DNA of 64,000 nt. Source: Caproicibacter sp047777415 (GTDB lineage Bacteria > Bacillota > Clostridia > Oscillospirales > Acutalibacteraceae). The stretch's first letter is position 1. Each line of letters starts with the position of its first letter. Of the stretch, positions 1 to 6,838 are shown piece after piece. The stretch is taken from assembly GCA_047777415.1 (NCBI GenBank), contig JBKEEO010000002.1, positions 1 through 64,000 on the forward strand. Reading direction: 5' to 3'. A program made the translations under genes and the position numbers. Below the pieces are notes generated by a model. It saw only the letters and a program-made list of their open reading frames with translations, was not told the DNA's origin and did no database searches.

Positions 1-1132
1 TAATGCCGCTGCTCTCATCAATCACGAATTTGAGATGTGCTGCGGGATCGGTTGTTGTAAGGTGCACTTTTTTGCCTTTTGCAGACAGGCCCAAGGCAAT
101 GGCAGCCGCCACGGTAGTTTTGCCGACGCCGCCTTTTCCCATTGTGAAAATGACTTTTTTATTGCTGCTGTACAAATCATCAATCACATCTTGCAGGCTG
201 GGGATGATGTTTGTGTTTACTTTTGTGTCTTTCACAATATATTGGTCTTTCGTAAGAAACGCACGTACATTTTCGATTCCGGTAATGTTATACGCTCTGA
301 GCGGAATGGTATAAGTTTCAATCGTTTTTAATCCATCCGGAATATGGGACAGGGCGGACTGCTGTTTGCAATAGAGCCCCTCTGAAATACGGTCATCATA
401 GGCAGGAAGAACACCGTTTACAATCAGCATTTGATTATGAATCCCAATCTCGGACAGTTCCTTAGACGCTCTTTCCGCTTCTTTCAACGGTGCTGTTTCG
501 GGTCTGGAAACTAAAATCAGTGTGGTGAGCTTTGCATTTGATAAATTCTCCACCGCATTTTTATAAATATTTTTTCGGTCTTCCAACCCGGACAGCTGCC
601 CCAAACAGGATGCTCCATGCGTACTTTCACTGATAAAATTGCTCCACGCTGAGGGTAACTGCAGCATACGAAGCGTATGCCCGGTTGGCGCGGTGTCAAA
701 TATAATAAAATCGTATTCATCTTGGGCCTTTTGGTCGGTAATAAAATTGGAAAATTCATTGAATGCTGCGATTTCTACCGTGCAGGAACCGGAGAGCTGT
801 TCTTCCATATTCTTTAAAACGGTATCCGGCAGCTTGCCGCGGTAAGGGCCTATGATACTTTCGCGGTATTCTGCGGCTGCCTGAACGGGATCTAAATTAG
901 CCACCGTTAAATTGGGCACTTCAGGAATTGGAGTTCCTTTGTTCGTCAACTCTGTATGAAAGACATCTTGTAAATTTGAAGCGGGGTCGGTACTGATTAA
1001 GAGCACCTTTTTTCCGCTGTCGGCCAGTGTTACCGCCGTGGCGCAGGCGGTGGAAGTTTTTCCAACCCCGCCTTTGCCGGTAAAAAACAAATATTTTGTA
1101 AGGTTCAGTTCTTGCAGATCAAATTGCTTCAA
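1..1132 (-). CDS. arsA: Arsenite-transport ATPase ArsA (partial, 3' end outside window)
   Basis: This is the cytosolic ATPase that drives an arsenite efflux pump. About 377 codons are visible, and the frame stays open to the window edge. Two P-loops are present: GKGGVGKTS near residue 20 of the first half, and a second GKGGVGKTT encoded at about 112-140. The ArsA signature DTAPTGH is encoded at about 677-697. Two P-loops mean the full two-domain ArsA (usually about 580 residues), so roughly 200 residues are missing. I chose the TTG at 1132 because AAGGAGG lies about 8 nt upstream and the nearby ATG (1137) meets a stop at once. It is the last visible gene of the minus-strand ars operon, 17 bp after arsD, which delivers As(III) to it. 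Confidence 0.93.
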   Translation of the reverse strand, partial: MKQFDLQELNLTKYLFFTGKGGVGKTSTACATAVTLADSGKKVLLISTDPASNLQDVFHTELTNKGTPIPEVPNLTVANLDPVQAAAEYRESIIGPYRGKLPDTVLKNMEEQLSGSCTVEIAAFNEFSNFITDQKAQDEYDFIIFDTAPTGHTLRMLQLPSAWSNFISESTHGASCLGQLSGLEDRKNIYKNAVENLSNAKLTTLILVSRPETAPLKEAERASKELSEIGIHNQMLIVNGVLPAYDDRISEGLYCKQQSALSHIPDGLKTIETYTIPLRAYNITGIENVRAFLTKDQYIVKDTKVNTNIIPSLQDVIDDLYSSNKKVIFTMGKGGVGKTTVAAAIALGLSAKGKKVHLTTTDPAAHLKFVIDESSGI

Positions 1133-1148
1133 TTCATAGCCTCCTTCT

Positions 1149-1535
1149 TTAGCAGCATTTGCCGCCGGAACAGCCACAGCCTCCCGAACTTTTCGGTGTT
1201 GCCGGGATGTTGGATTTTTCTCCCAAGAAACTTCTTGGAACATTCAGCATGGAAATAAATTCGTCGTTTGTGGGATATCTTTTTGTCAGAACCACTTTTC
1301 CGTCCAGCACAACAATGGGCAGAAGGTCAACATCTTTTGAAATCAGCTGATTAACCTCCTCGTTTTTGATAAATTCCTGAGGTGCATTGGACAGATTATA
1401 TCGTTCCACTTCAATGCCGTTTTTTTTCAGGTTTTCCAGAACGGTTGATACCCGGAGCAGTTCCGGGTCAACGCCTACCCCGCAGAGTCCTGTGGAGCAG
1501 CACATAGCCGGTTCATAAATTGTCATTTTTTTCAT
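1149..1535 (-). CDS. arsD: Arsenite metallochaperone / weak repressor ArsD
   Basis: ArsD hands As(III) to ArsA and, in some systems, acts as a second repressor. The 128-residue protein has the ArsD thioredoxin-like fold signature at its N-terminus, with Cys12, Cys13 and Cys18 in place (CCSTGLCG); these three cysteines bind arsenite in the family. A cysteine-rich tail (GGCGCSGGKCC) resembles the extra vicinal cysteine pairs of other ArsD proteins. The ATG at 1535 is preceded by AAGGAGAG. It sits directly before arsA, the usual arrangement. Confidence 0.94.
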   Translation of the reverse strand: MKKMTIYEPAMCCSTGLCGVGVDPELLRVSTVLENLKKNGIEVERYNLSNAPQEFIKNEEVNQLISKDVDLLPIVVLDGKVVLTKRYPTNDEFISMLNVPRSFLGEKSNIPATPKSSGGCGCSGGKCC

Positions 1536-1571
1536 ATGGAATCTCTCCTTATCATAGACTTAATAAAATGT

Positions 1572-1766
1572 TCAGTTGTCGGTCATACCGCACATATTAT
1601 TTAAGCTGTATTTTTTGAAATTGTCATGGGATACGCCGTTCATGTCGGTTAAACTATATTCGCTTTGAGGGTTATCCGATTTGCCGTTCATGTTGTTTAA
1701 ACCATATTGTTCTTGCGGGTTCTTTGATACCCCATTCATGTTATGAATGCTAAATTGATTCATCAT
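1572..1766 (-). CDS. Small 16-residue-repeat protein in the ars operon, function unknown
   Basis: This is a 64-residue protein I do not recognise. Apart from its first residues it is made of 16-residue repeats, about 3.75 copies, each starting with an aromatic residue (FSIHNMNGVSKN, YGLNNMNGKSDN, YSLTDMNGVSHDN, YSLNNMCGMTDN) around an invariant N/D-M-N/C-G core. It has no membrane segment or signal peptide and one cysteine, in the last repeat. An AAGGAGG site 8 nt before the ATG at 1766 supports translation; an in-frame ATG at 1787 lies upstream of that site. It lies between acr3 and arsD on the same strand, so it is probably co-transcribed with arsenic genes. A role in arsenic handling is inference from position only. 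Confidence 0.72.
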   Translation of the reverse strand: MMNQFSIHNMNGVSKNPQEQYGLNNMNGKSDNPQSEYSLTDMNGVSHDNFKKYSLNNMCGMTDN

Positions 1767-1802
1767 CGTACAAACCTCCTTACTCATTATGATTGTTTCT
1801 TG

Positions 1803-2867
1803 TCACTTCTTGTTCGGCTGAGAAAACCAGTGCGTTGTGTGATTCGCAATACTGACGAGCATCAGCATAACAGGTACTTCCGTAAGTACCCCCACGGTTG
1901 TGGCAAGTGCCGCAGGAGAAGCTGTGCCAAACAGCGCAATGGCAACCGCTACGGACAGTTCAAAGAAGTTAGATGCACCAATCATACCGGCCGGTGCTGC
2001 GATATCATGCGGCAGTTTCAGCCATTTGCATGCCAAATATGCTATAAAGAAAATCAGGAATGTCTGAATGGTAAGCGGCACGGCAATCAGAATGATATGA
2101 AGCGGATTATTGATAATGGTGTCCCCTTGGAAAGAAAACAGCAAAATAAGGGTGAGCAGCAGACCAACCACGGTTACATTATCAAACTTGTGAACAAACG
2201 TATTCTCGAAATAATCAACCCCCTTGCTCTTTGTAACCCATAAGCGGGTCAAAATACCGCCCGCCAACGGAATGACAACAAACAGAACCACGGATAAAAT
2301 CAAGGTATCCCACGGAACAGAGACATCGCTGACACCCAAGAGAAATTTAACAATGGGCACGAATGCGACTAAAATGATGAGGTCGTTGGAGGCAACCTGC
2401 ACAACGGTATAGGCGGGATTCCCTTTGGTCAGAAGGCTCCAGACAAAAACCATCGCCGTACAAGGGGCTGCACCCAGCAGAATTGCACCGGCCAGATATT
2501 CTTTGGCTAAATCCGGCGCGATGAATCCTTTAAAGACAACATAAAGAAAGAATGAAGATATAGCGTACATGGAAAACGGTTTAATCAGCCAATTTGTAAC
2601 CCAAGTTACAAATAAGCCTTTCGGACTTTTCCCGACATTTTTGACGCTTTGGAAATCGACCTTCATCATCATGGGGTAAATCATGACCCAGATTAAGATT
2701 GCCACCGGTATCGAAACTTTTGCGTATTCAAATTGATTTAGGAAAGCCGGTATCGACGGTAAAAATTTGCCAATTAATACACCGGCCGCCATACAAAGAA
2801 TTACCCATACAGTTAAATACTTCTGAAAGAAGCCTATCCCTGCGTTTTGATTTTTACTCATTGCCAT
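1803..2867 (-). CDS. acr3: Arsenite efflux permease, ACR3 family
   Basis: A polytopic inner-membrane exporter of As(III) from the ACR3 (BART superfamily) type rather than the E. coli ArsB type. It is 354 residues with about ten hydrophobic segments. The family motif GAAPCTAMVFVWS, with the conserved cysteine of the fourth segment, is at about residues 132-144, and a GMIGASNFFELSVAVAIALF-like region near residue 300 carries the conserved glutamate. The ATG at 2867 overlaps the arsR stop (TAATG), suggesting translational coupling. A second ATG at 2861 has better spacing to the AAGGAG site and may be the real start. With ArsA present, the pair would form an ATP-driven pump. Confidence 0.95.
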   Translation of the reverse strand: MAMSKNQNAGIGFFQKYLTVWVILCMAAGVLIGKFLPSIPAFLNQFEYAKVSIPVAILIWVMIYPMMMKVDFQSVKNVGKSPKGLFVTWVTNWLIKPFSMYAISSFFLYVVFKGFIAPDLAKEYLAGAILLGAAPCTAMVFVWSLLTKGNPAYTVVQVASNDLIILVAFVPIVKFLLGVSDVSVPWDTLILSVVLFVVIPLAGGILTRLWVTKSKGVDYFENTFVHKFDNVTVVGLLLTLILLFSFQGDTIINNPLHIILIAVPLTIQTFLIFFIAYLACKWLKLPHDIAAPAGMIGASNFFELSVAVAIALFGTASPAALATTVGVLTEVPVMLMLVSIANHTTHWFSQPNKK

Positions 2868-3211
2868 TACTCCTTACTGCATAAATCGGATTGTTCATAT
2901 TGTTTCCGTTTTTGGCTGTCGGACTCATAGGTGGGAAGGGAGGAAACTTTTTCTGCCAAATAGCGAATTAATTCTTGGTTCTCATGGCAAAATGTTTCAT
3001 CAAGTTTGTAATACGTCCATTGCGCTTCTTTTCTGCTTGATAGTATGCCCGCGTTCTTCAAGACGATTAAATGCCTGGAAGCGTTTGACTGCGTTACGCC
3101 TAGACATTCCTCAATGCCGCAGACACACATTTCACCCTCTAAGAGAAGCGCAATGATTCGGAGCCTTGTTTCATCCGATAATGCTTTAAAAATATCGAAC
3201 ATATGACACAT
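2867..3211 (-). CDS. arsR: ArsR-family arsenic-responsive repressor
   Basis: A winged-helix repressor that leaves DNA when it binds As(III)/Sb(III). From the ATG at 3211, chosen because AAGGAGGGG lies 5 nt upstream, it is 114 residues. The helix segment ALSDETRLRIIALL is followed by the metal site CVC (Cys29 and Cys31) and by a recognition helix of the form TQSNASRHLIVLKNAG. The in-frame start at 3247 would lie upstream of the ribosome site and is unlikely. The gene lies in the middle of the operon, directly before acr3. A motif upstream (3245-3259) is shared with the other arsR at 5619. Confidence 0.93.
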   Translation of the reverse strand: MCHMFDIFKALSDETRLRIIALLLEGEMCVCGIEECLGVTQSNASRHLIVLKNAGILSSRKEAQWTYYKLDETFCHENQELIRYLAEKVSSLPTYESDSQKRKQYEQSDLCSKE

Positions 3212-3244
3212 GATGACCCCTCCTTTTCTGTATATTCGTATATT

Positions 3245-3259
3245 CACATGTACTCATAT
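3245..3259 (-). promoter_or_regulatory. Candidate ArsR operator (ATATGAGTACATGTG)
   Basis: On the minus strand this 15-mer, 33 bp before the arsR ATG, matches 13 of 15 bases of ATATGAGTATTTGTG at 5576-5590, just before the second arsR. Sharing between two arsR leaders suggests a common operator. Possible -10 hexamers (CATATT/TATTAT) abut it. The operator role is inference. Confidence 0.45.
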
Positions 3260-3269
3260 AATATGCTGA

Positions 3270-3299
3270 ACAAAAACCATTTGTGACAATGGTTTTTGT
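3270..3299 (-). terminator. Hairpin between the thioredoxin-like gene and arsR
   Basis: An 11-bp perfect stem (ACAAAAACCAT / ATGGTTTTTGT) with an 8-nt loop lies 15 bp after the stop of the upstream gene. The U-rich 3' arm could make it a weak or partial terminator separating the redox genes from arsR-acr3-arsD-arsA. It could also be part of an internal arsR promoter. Confidence 0.45.
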
Positions 3300-3314
3300 T
3301 TTTTCTATGAAGTT

Positions 3315-3662
3315 TTACCGCACCTTTTGCAAAATTTTAACGATTTCCTCTGTCTTTAGCACTTTGCCGTAAGATACCACCTTGCCGTCGACAACCAAAG
3401 CCGGTGTTGTCATCACACCGTAAGCTGCAATTTGTGAAAAATCCGTAATATGATCGACAGCGGTATCCATTCCCAATTGCTCCAGTGCCGCTTTGGCTGC
3501 GGATTCAAGCTGCTTGCATTTTGCGCAGCCGCTGCCAAGCACTTTCACGCTTGCTCCCTCTGTTTTTGCGTGTTCTGCTTTTGCCATGCTTTCTGCATCA
3601 CAATTGCCGCAGCAGCATGCGGTTTCTTTCTGTTTATTTTTCCTTTTAAACAGCGCCATCAT
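3315..3662 (-). CDS. Small thioredoxin-like redox-active disulfide protein
   Basis: A 115-residue cytosolic protein. Its C-terminal ~78 residues match the thioredoxin_3 / 'redox-active disulfide protein' family: strand VKVLGSGCAKCK with a CxxC pair (Cys46, Cys49), then the cis-proline loop TTPALVVDGKVV. The N-terminus adds a basic segment and a cysteine cluster (ACCCGNC, residues 15-21) that could bind metal. I chose the ATG at 3662 because AAAAGGAGAG lies just upstream; the next codon is also ATG. It lies 22 bp after ccdA, and this family often accompanies ars permeases. Probable role: thiol chemistry linked to arsenic handling (inference). Confidence 0.82.
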   Translation of the reverse strand: MMALFKRKNKQKETACCCGNCDAESMAKAEHAKTEGASVKVLGSGCAKCKQLESAAKAALEQLGMDTAVDHITDFSQIAAYGVMTTPALVVDGKVVSYGKVLKTEEIVKILQKVR

Positions 3663-3684
3663 CAATCTCTCCTTTTCAGAATGA

Positions 3685-4374
3685 TTAGAACCCAAGATAA
3701 AACAGATAAAACCCGATGAACAGAATGAGCGTACCCATCACAATTTTTAAAACAAAACTTACTTTTCCGTATTTTGGGCTGGAAGAAAGTTTTTGTACAA
3801 AACCAATGGATGTTCCTGCAACGATTGCTAGGCAACCATGCCCAATGGAATACAGGAGGAGCAGCAGCACACCCCAAAGGATATTTCCTTTGCCGGCAAC
3901 AATGGCTAACAGCGCAATCAGTACTGGAGTAGAACACGGAGAGGAGAAAATTCCGCCGAGAATCCCCGCCAGAAATGCGCCGACATACCCCTTTTTGGTA
4001 TTTTTGGAAACAAGATAGCTCGATGGGATAAACTCAAAGATTTCCCAAGTTTGCAAAGCCATGAGAATCATTAAAGTGCCAAGAGCAAGATACCACCATG
4101 ATGTTGCATTCCCTAATAATTTTCCGGCAAGCGAAGCGACAACGCCCAACACTGTAAACGTCACCGCAGCCCCCGCCGCAAAAGTGACGGAAAGCCAAAA
4201 TGCCCGTTTGGTTTCTCTTTGCCCTGTACCGCCAACATATCCAATTACCAAAGGAATGCTGGACAGTGAACATGGCGTAAAAGATGTAAGCACTCCGGCC
4301 AAAAGTGCCAGCAAGGGTGCAAGCCAGCTGCTTTCCGTTATCAGTTCAGACAGACTCTCCAATACAGCTGTCAC
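3685..4374 (-). CDS. CcdA/DsbD-type thiol-disulfide transmembrane transporter
   Basis: A 229-residue membrane protein with six hydrophobic segments that carries reducing equivalents across the membrane. The two family cysteines are in place: Cys35 in SFTPCS and Cys147 in SSPCSTP. It begins with GTG at 4374, overlapping the stop of the preceding thioredoxin gene (GTGA), so the two are translationally coupled. The likely partner is that membrane-anchored thioredoxin. Its place in an ars operon suggests it keeps extracytoplasmic thiols reduced under metalloid stress; this is inference. Confidence 0.9.
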   Translation of the reverse strand: MTAVLESLSELITESSWLAPLLALLAGVLTSFTPCSLSSIPLVIGYVGGTGQRETKRAFWLSVTFAAGAAVTFTVLGVVASLAGKLLGNATSWWYLALGTLMILMALQTWEIFEFIPSSYLVSKNTKKGYVGAFLAGILGGIFSSPCSTPVLIALLAIVAGKGNILWGVLLLLLYSIGHGCLAIVAGTSIGFVQKLSSSPKYGKVSFVLKIVMGTLILFIGFYLFYLGF

Positions 4375-4886
4375 TGTGCCACCCCCATGTCGGCTAATAT
4401 TGCGCGCATTTGCTCTTCCGTCAATCCCCCTTGGTGGACGGTAAATGCATGCTCCCCAGTGTCCTGATAGGAATACATGGTAAATTCCACGTCAATCTCT
4501 TCACTGGGAACATAGGGCGTTCCGTCCGAATTGATAAAGACCTGTGTGGGGATGACTTGTACGGGGAAGCCGTCCGCCGCCTCCGCATGCTTCCAAACAT
4601 CAACAAATTTGATAATCGCTTTTCCCTGCATTTCAGCGTTCATCGTTTCAAGAACAGGGGCCATCTGCTGGCATGGAATACACGAGTCTGAACCAAAATC
4701 AATGATAATCGGCAGATTATAAGAGGTCAGAGTTTCCAAATCCACAGAGGTTGTTTCCAGCGCAAAATCCGAATTCGTCTCCTCACTGGCAGGTGCGGAC
4801 TGCGTTTTGATCATCCATATGACGGTTAGTGCGGCCAAAATCAGTATCGGAACGATAATTCTAACAATTCGTTTTTTTGTATTCAT
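4371..4886 (-). CDS. Membrane-anchored extracytoplasmic thioredoxin
   Basis: A 171-residue protein with an N-terminal uncleaved-looking membrane anchor (about residues 8-26, after the basic NTKKR), then a thioredoxin domain facing outward. The active site is CIPC (Cys69, Cys72) after the strand PIIIDFGSDS, and a VIPTQVFINSDG strand carries the cis-proline. The ATG at 4886 overlaps the stop of the ferredoxin-like gene (TGATG), and its own stop overlaps the ccdA start. This is a tightly coupled three-gene redox module. An upstream in-frame start at 4910 is unlikely. Confidence 0.88.
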   Translation of the reverse strand: MNTKKRIVRIIVPILILAALTVIWMIKTQSAPASEETNSDFALETTSVDLETLTSYNLPIIIDFGSDSCIPCQQMAPVLETMNAEMQGKAIIKFVDVWKHAEAADGFPVQVIPTQVFINSDGTPYVPSEEIDVEFTMYSYQDTGEHAFTVHQGGLTEEQMRAILADMGVAQ

Positions 4887-5209
4887 CAGCAGCAATTCCC
4901 TCCACAACATGAGGAGTTCTTTTTGTCCCCTTCAAAGAAGTTCTTTCCACCTCCGCAGGAGCAACTAGAATCCGGCGCCTGTGTTCTGTTTGACGGTGTC
5001 CAGCCGGTATCGTCACCGAAATAGGTAATTGCTCCAACCGGACAGCGATTGCCGCAGCCATGGCAATGGTCCACACATGCTTCCGGATTTTTGACAATGG
5101 GGGAAGGAGCTTTCCCTTTATCATATACGCTGTGTGAACAATTTTCCACGCAGGTGCCGCACTCTTTACAGATTAAATAGTCAACAACGGGATACCAGTT
5201 TTTTGCCAT
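4886..5209 (-). CDS. Ferredoxin-like 4Fe-4S protein with cysteine-rich tail
   Basis: A 107-residue first gene of the operon. Two cysteine groups resemble a 2[4Fe-4S] ferredoxin: Cys14, 17, 20, 24 in CKECGTCVENC, and Cys45, 49, 52, 56 ending in CGNRCPVGAI. The tail adds SSCSCGGGK and SSCCGGNCC, reminiscent of the metal-binding tails of ArsD. The ATG at 5209 (MAKNWYP) follows AGGGGG by 9 nt. It probably supplies electrons to the neighbouring thiol proteins; whether the tail binds arsenic is unknown. Confidence 0.85.
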   Translation of the reverse strand: MAKNWYPVVDYLICKECGTCVENCSHSVYDKGKAPSPIVKNPEACVDHCHGCGNRCPVGAITYFGDDTGWTPSNRTQAPDSSCSCGGGKNFFEGDKKNSSCCGGNCC

Positions 5210-5343
5210 AGATATCATCCCCCTAATCATTCAGCGCGATTCAAAAACATTGCATGACTGCCGTCATAAATCCGCCTAAATTCTCTATATATTTGTTGCG
5301 CGCGAGGCTGCTAAAGGTTGGACGGAACTGTATTTATAACATA

Positions 5344-5359
5344 GGTATTAAATGATACC
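5344..5359. repeat. Palindrome in the ars operon leader
   Basis: GGTATTAAATGATACC has 5-bp arms GGTAT/ATACC around 6 bases. It lies in the ~260 nt leader between the ars promoter and the ferredoxin-like gene. Besides this I see no known riboswitch or ORF in 5230-5450. Confidence 0.35.
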
Positions 5360-5450
5360 TGACGCTGCAACACAGCTGAAAGAATCATGTATTTTGTGAT
5401 TTTTCCTTTTGTACCGCTGTACCGCCGCAGGATGTGTTTTTTGCTGTCAT

Positions 5451-5466
5451 ATCAAATTTATTTGAT
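5451..5466. promoter_or_regulatory. ArsR/SmtB-type operator of the main ars operon
   Basis: ATCAAATTTATTTGAT is a perfect 7-2-7 inverted repeat of the ATCAA-N6-TTGAT form typical of ArsR operators. It lies just downstream of the minus-strand promoter at 5475-5503, where bound repressor would block initiation. A near-identical site is at 6062-6077. Confidence 0.7.
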
Positions 5467-5474
5467 GTAATGCT

Positions 5475-5503
5475 AGTATATGCGTTAAATCAAAATTTGT
5501 CAA
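5475..5503 (-). promoter_or_regulatory. Promoter of the minus-strand ars operon
   Basis: TTGACA (5503-5498), a 17-bp spacer and TATACT (5480-5475), read on the minus strand, form a near-consensus vegetative promoter. Transcription would start near 5468, inside or beside the ATCAA-N6-TTGAT operator, and leave a leader of about 260 nt before the ferredoxin-like gene. Confidence 0.8.
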
Positions 5504-5532
5504 TATGAAAAAAGTAAGATGAAAAAAATCTC

Positions 5533-5561
5533 TTGACATTGCATGGAAAAAGCGCTATCAT
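5533..5561 (+). promoter_or_regulatory. Promoter of the divergent arsR pseudogene
   Basis: TTGACA (5533-5538), 17 bp, TATCAT (5556-5561). The predicted start falls at the shared motif 5576-5590, consistent with autoregulation. Confidence 0.75.
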
Positions 5562-5575
5562 ATCCGCAAATGGGT

Positions 5576-5590
5576 ATATGAGTATTTGTG
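5576..5590 (+). promoter_or_regulatory. Candidate ArsR operator (ATATGAGTATTTGTG)
   Basis: This 15-mer lies about 15 bp after the -10 and 28 bp before the arsR-like ATG. It matches 13 of 15 bases of the motif before the operon arsR (3245-3259, minus strand). Confidence 0.45.
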
Positions 5591-5618
5591 CTTGTGACCG
5601 TTTGGAAAGGAAATTGCC

Positions 5619-5957
5619 ATGTCTTATTTGACGGAATTTTTCAAACGTGCATCGGATGAAACACGTTTAAGAATTATGGTTTTGCTGGCCCAAAAAGAAT
5701 TAGCGGTGTGTGAAATCTGCGGAATATTAAAACTGTCACAGCCGAAAGTCTCAAAACATCTTGCCAAACTGAGGGATATGGGATTTGTGACAGACTCCCG
5801 ATAAGAAAAATTTATATTTTACTCACTCAGTCTTAAGGATGACATTATTAAAAGTTTAATAAAAAACCTTGTTAATCATCTGGAATGTTATCCGCAATTG
5901 GAAGAAGACAGCCAAAACTTGGCAAATAAAGATGTTTATTTAAGCCAGTGCAAATGA
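5619..5957 (+). pseudogene. ArsR-family repressor broken by an in-frame TAA
   Basis: The first 61 codons encode a clear ArsR-type winged helix: RASDETRLRIMVLL, a Cys31-E-I-Cys34 metal site, and the recognition helix SQPKVSKHLAKL. Codon 62 is TAA (5802-5804), but the same frame then continues for 50 more codons with the expected dimerisation region (EKFIFYSLSLKDDI...) to TGA at 5955-5957. In relatives the stop position is usually Q (RQ.K..YYSL), so a CAA to TAA change explains it. The truncated product would lack the last strand and helix and is probably inactive, which could leave its targets derepressed. Confidence 0.82.
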
Positions 5958-6061
5958 TCTAAATGATCTATAGGTAAACAGTGATTTGCATCGCTGAAAA
6001 GCAGACAAAATTTAGCGCAGATGTTTTAGCACCAATGTATAAAGCGTATGATATATATAAC

Positions 6062-6077
6062 ATCAAATTATTTTGAT
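6062..6077. promoter_or_regulatory. ArsR/SmtB-type operator before the permease gene
   Basis: ATCAAATTATTTTGAT is again ATCAA-N6-TTGAT, 100 bp before the permease start, and differs from the 5451 site at one arm position. The repeated site suggests one repressor for both the main operon and the permease. Confidence 0.6.
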
Positions 6078-6176
6078 ATGACATAAGGCAGACAGCACTT
6101 AAGAACTGCTAAAAACACATTGCAAAAGAGAAAAGCGCAGTACTTTAATTTGATAATAGATTATAAAATCGGAGGA

Positions 6177-6662
6177 ATGATTTTGGACACTTATTTGCTG
6201 TATGGAGTAACCGTATTACTTTTAGCTGTTTCGTTTTTTAAGGATAAACAAAAAACCAAAAAAGCCCTAAAAAAAGGATGGAAGGCATTTGAAAATATTT
6301 TGCCGCAATTTTTGGTCATCATCCTACTGGTCGGCATCCTGCTGGCTGTGTTAAACACCGAAGTCATTTCAAAAATAATCGGCTCCGGTTCCGGTTGGTT
6401 GGGAGTGATACTTGCCGCTGTGATTGGTGCTATCACGCTCATTCCCGGGTTTGTTGCATTCCCCACAGCCGCCATGCTTTTACAAAGCGGCGCGGGATAT
6501 ATGCAGATTGGGGCCTTTGTCTCCGCACTGATGATGGTCGGCGTGGTAACGATTCCCGTTGAAATCAAGTATTTTGGCAAAAAGCTGACAATTTTCCGAA
6601 ACGTGCTTGCTTTTCTTTTCTCGTTTATTGTCGCTTATATCATTCGATTGGTGGTGGGCTAA
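6177..6662 (+). CDS. Half-size permease (ArsP/DUF318-like)
   Basis: About 160 residues with four hydrophobic segments and the glycine/proline-rich core GAITLIPGFVAFPTAAMLLQ and MMVGVVTIPVEIKYFG. This matches one half of the permease family that includes ArsP organoarsenical exporters; in Clostridia it is often split over two adjacent genes, each about 160 residues. GGAGG at 6171-6175 directly abuts the ATG at 6177, so the TTG at 6183 (7-nt spacing) may be the real start. The partner gene right after it is cut off by an insertion element (see 6664), so the transporter is probably non-functional here. Confidence 0.75.
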   Translation: MILDTYLLYGVTVLLLAVSFFKDKQKTKKALKKGWKAFENILPQFLVIILLVGILLAVLNTEVISKIIGSGSGWLGVILAAVIGAITLIPGFVAFPTAAMLLQSGAGYMQIGAFVSALMMVGVVTIPVEIKYFGKKLTIFRNVLAFLFSFIVAYIIRLVVG

Positions 6663-6663
6663 A

Positions 6664-6696
6664 TTGAAAGCAATTTTAAAGGCTCTATGTCAATAG
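6664..6696 (+). pseudogene. 5' stub of a second half-permease cut by an ISL3-like element
   Basis: TTG at 6664, one base after the permease stop and with a GGTGG-like site upstream, opens L/M-K-A-I-L-K and then runs at 6682 into the GGCTCT end of an insertion element, where the frame stops at TAG. Split permeases of this family have the second half gene at exactly this place. Only six native codons remain. Confidence 0.4.
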
Positions 6697-6838
6697 TTGG
6701 GGTAACCCAAAATGGAAACACCGGATGGAGCGGCGTTAAGCTGCTCCATTTTTCGTTGAATGATGGAACATGTGAAGAATACGATTGCGGAAGCGACGAA
6801 AATTACGATAACCGTAGGCATTGCGTTTGAGTACCTTA

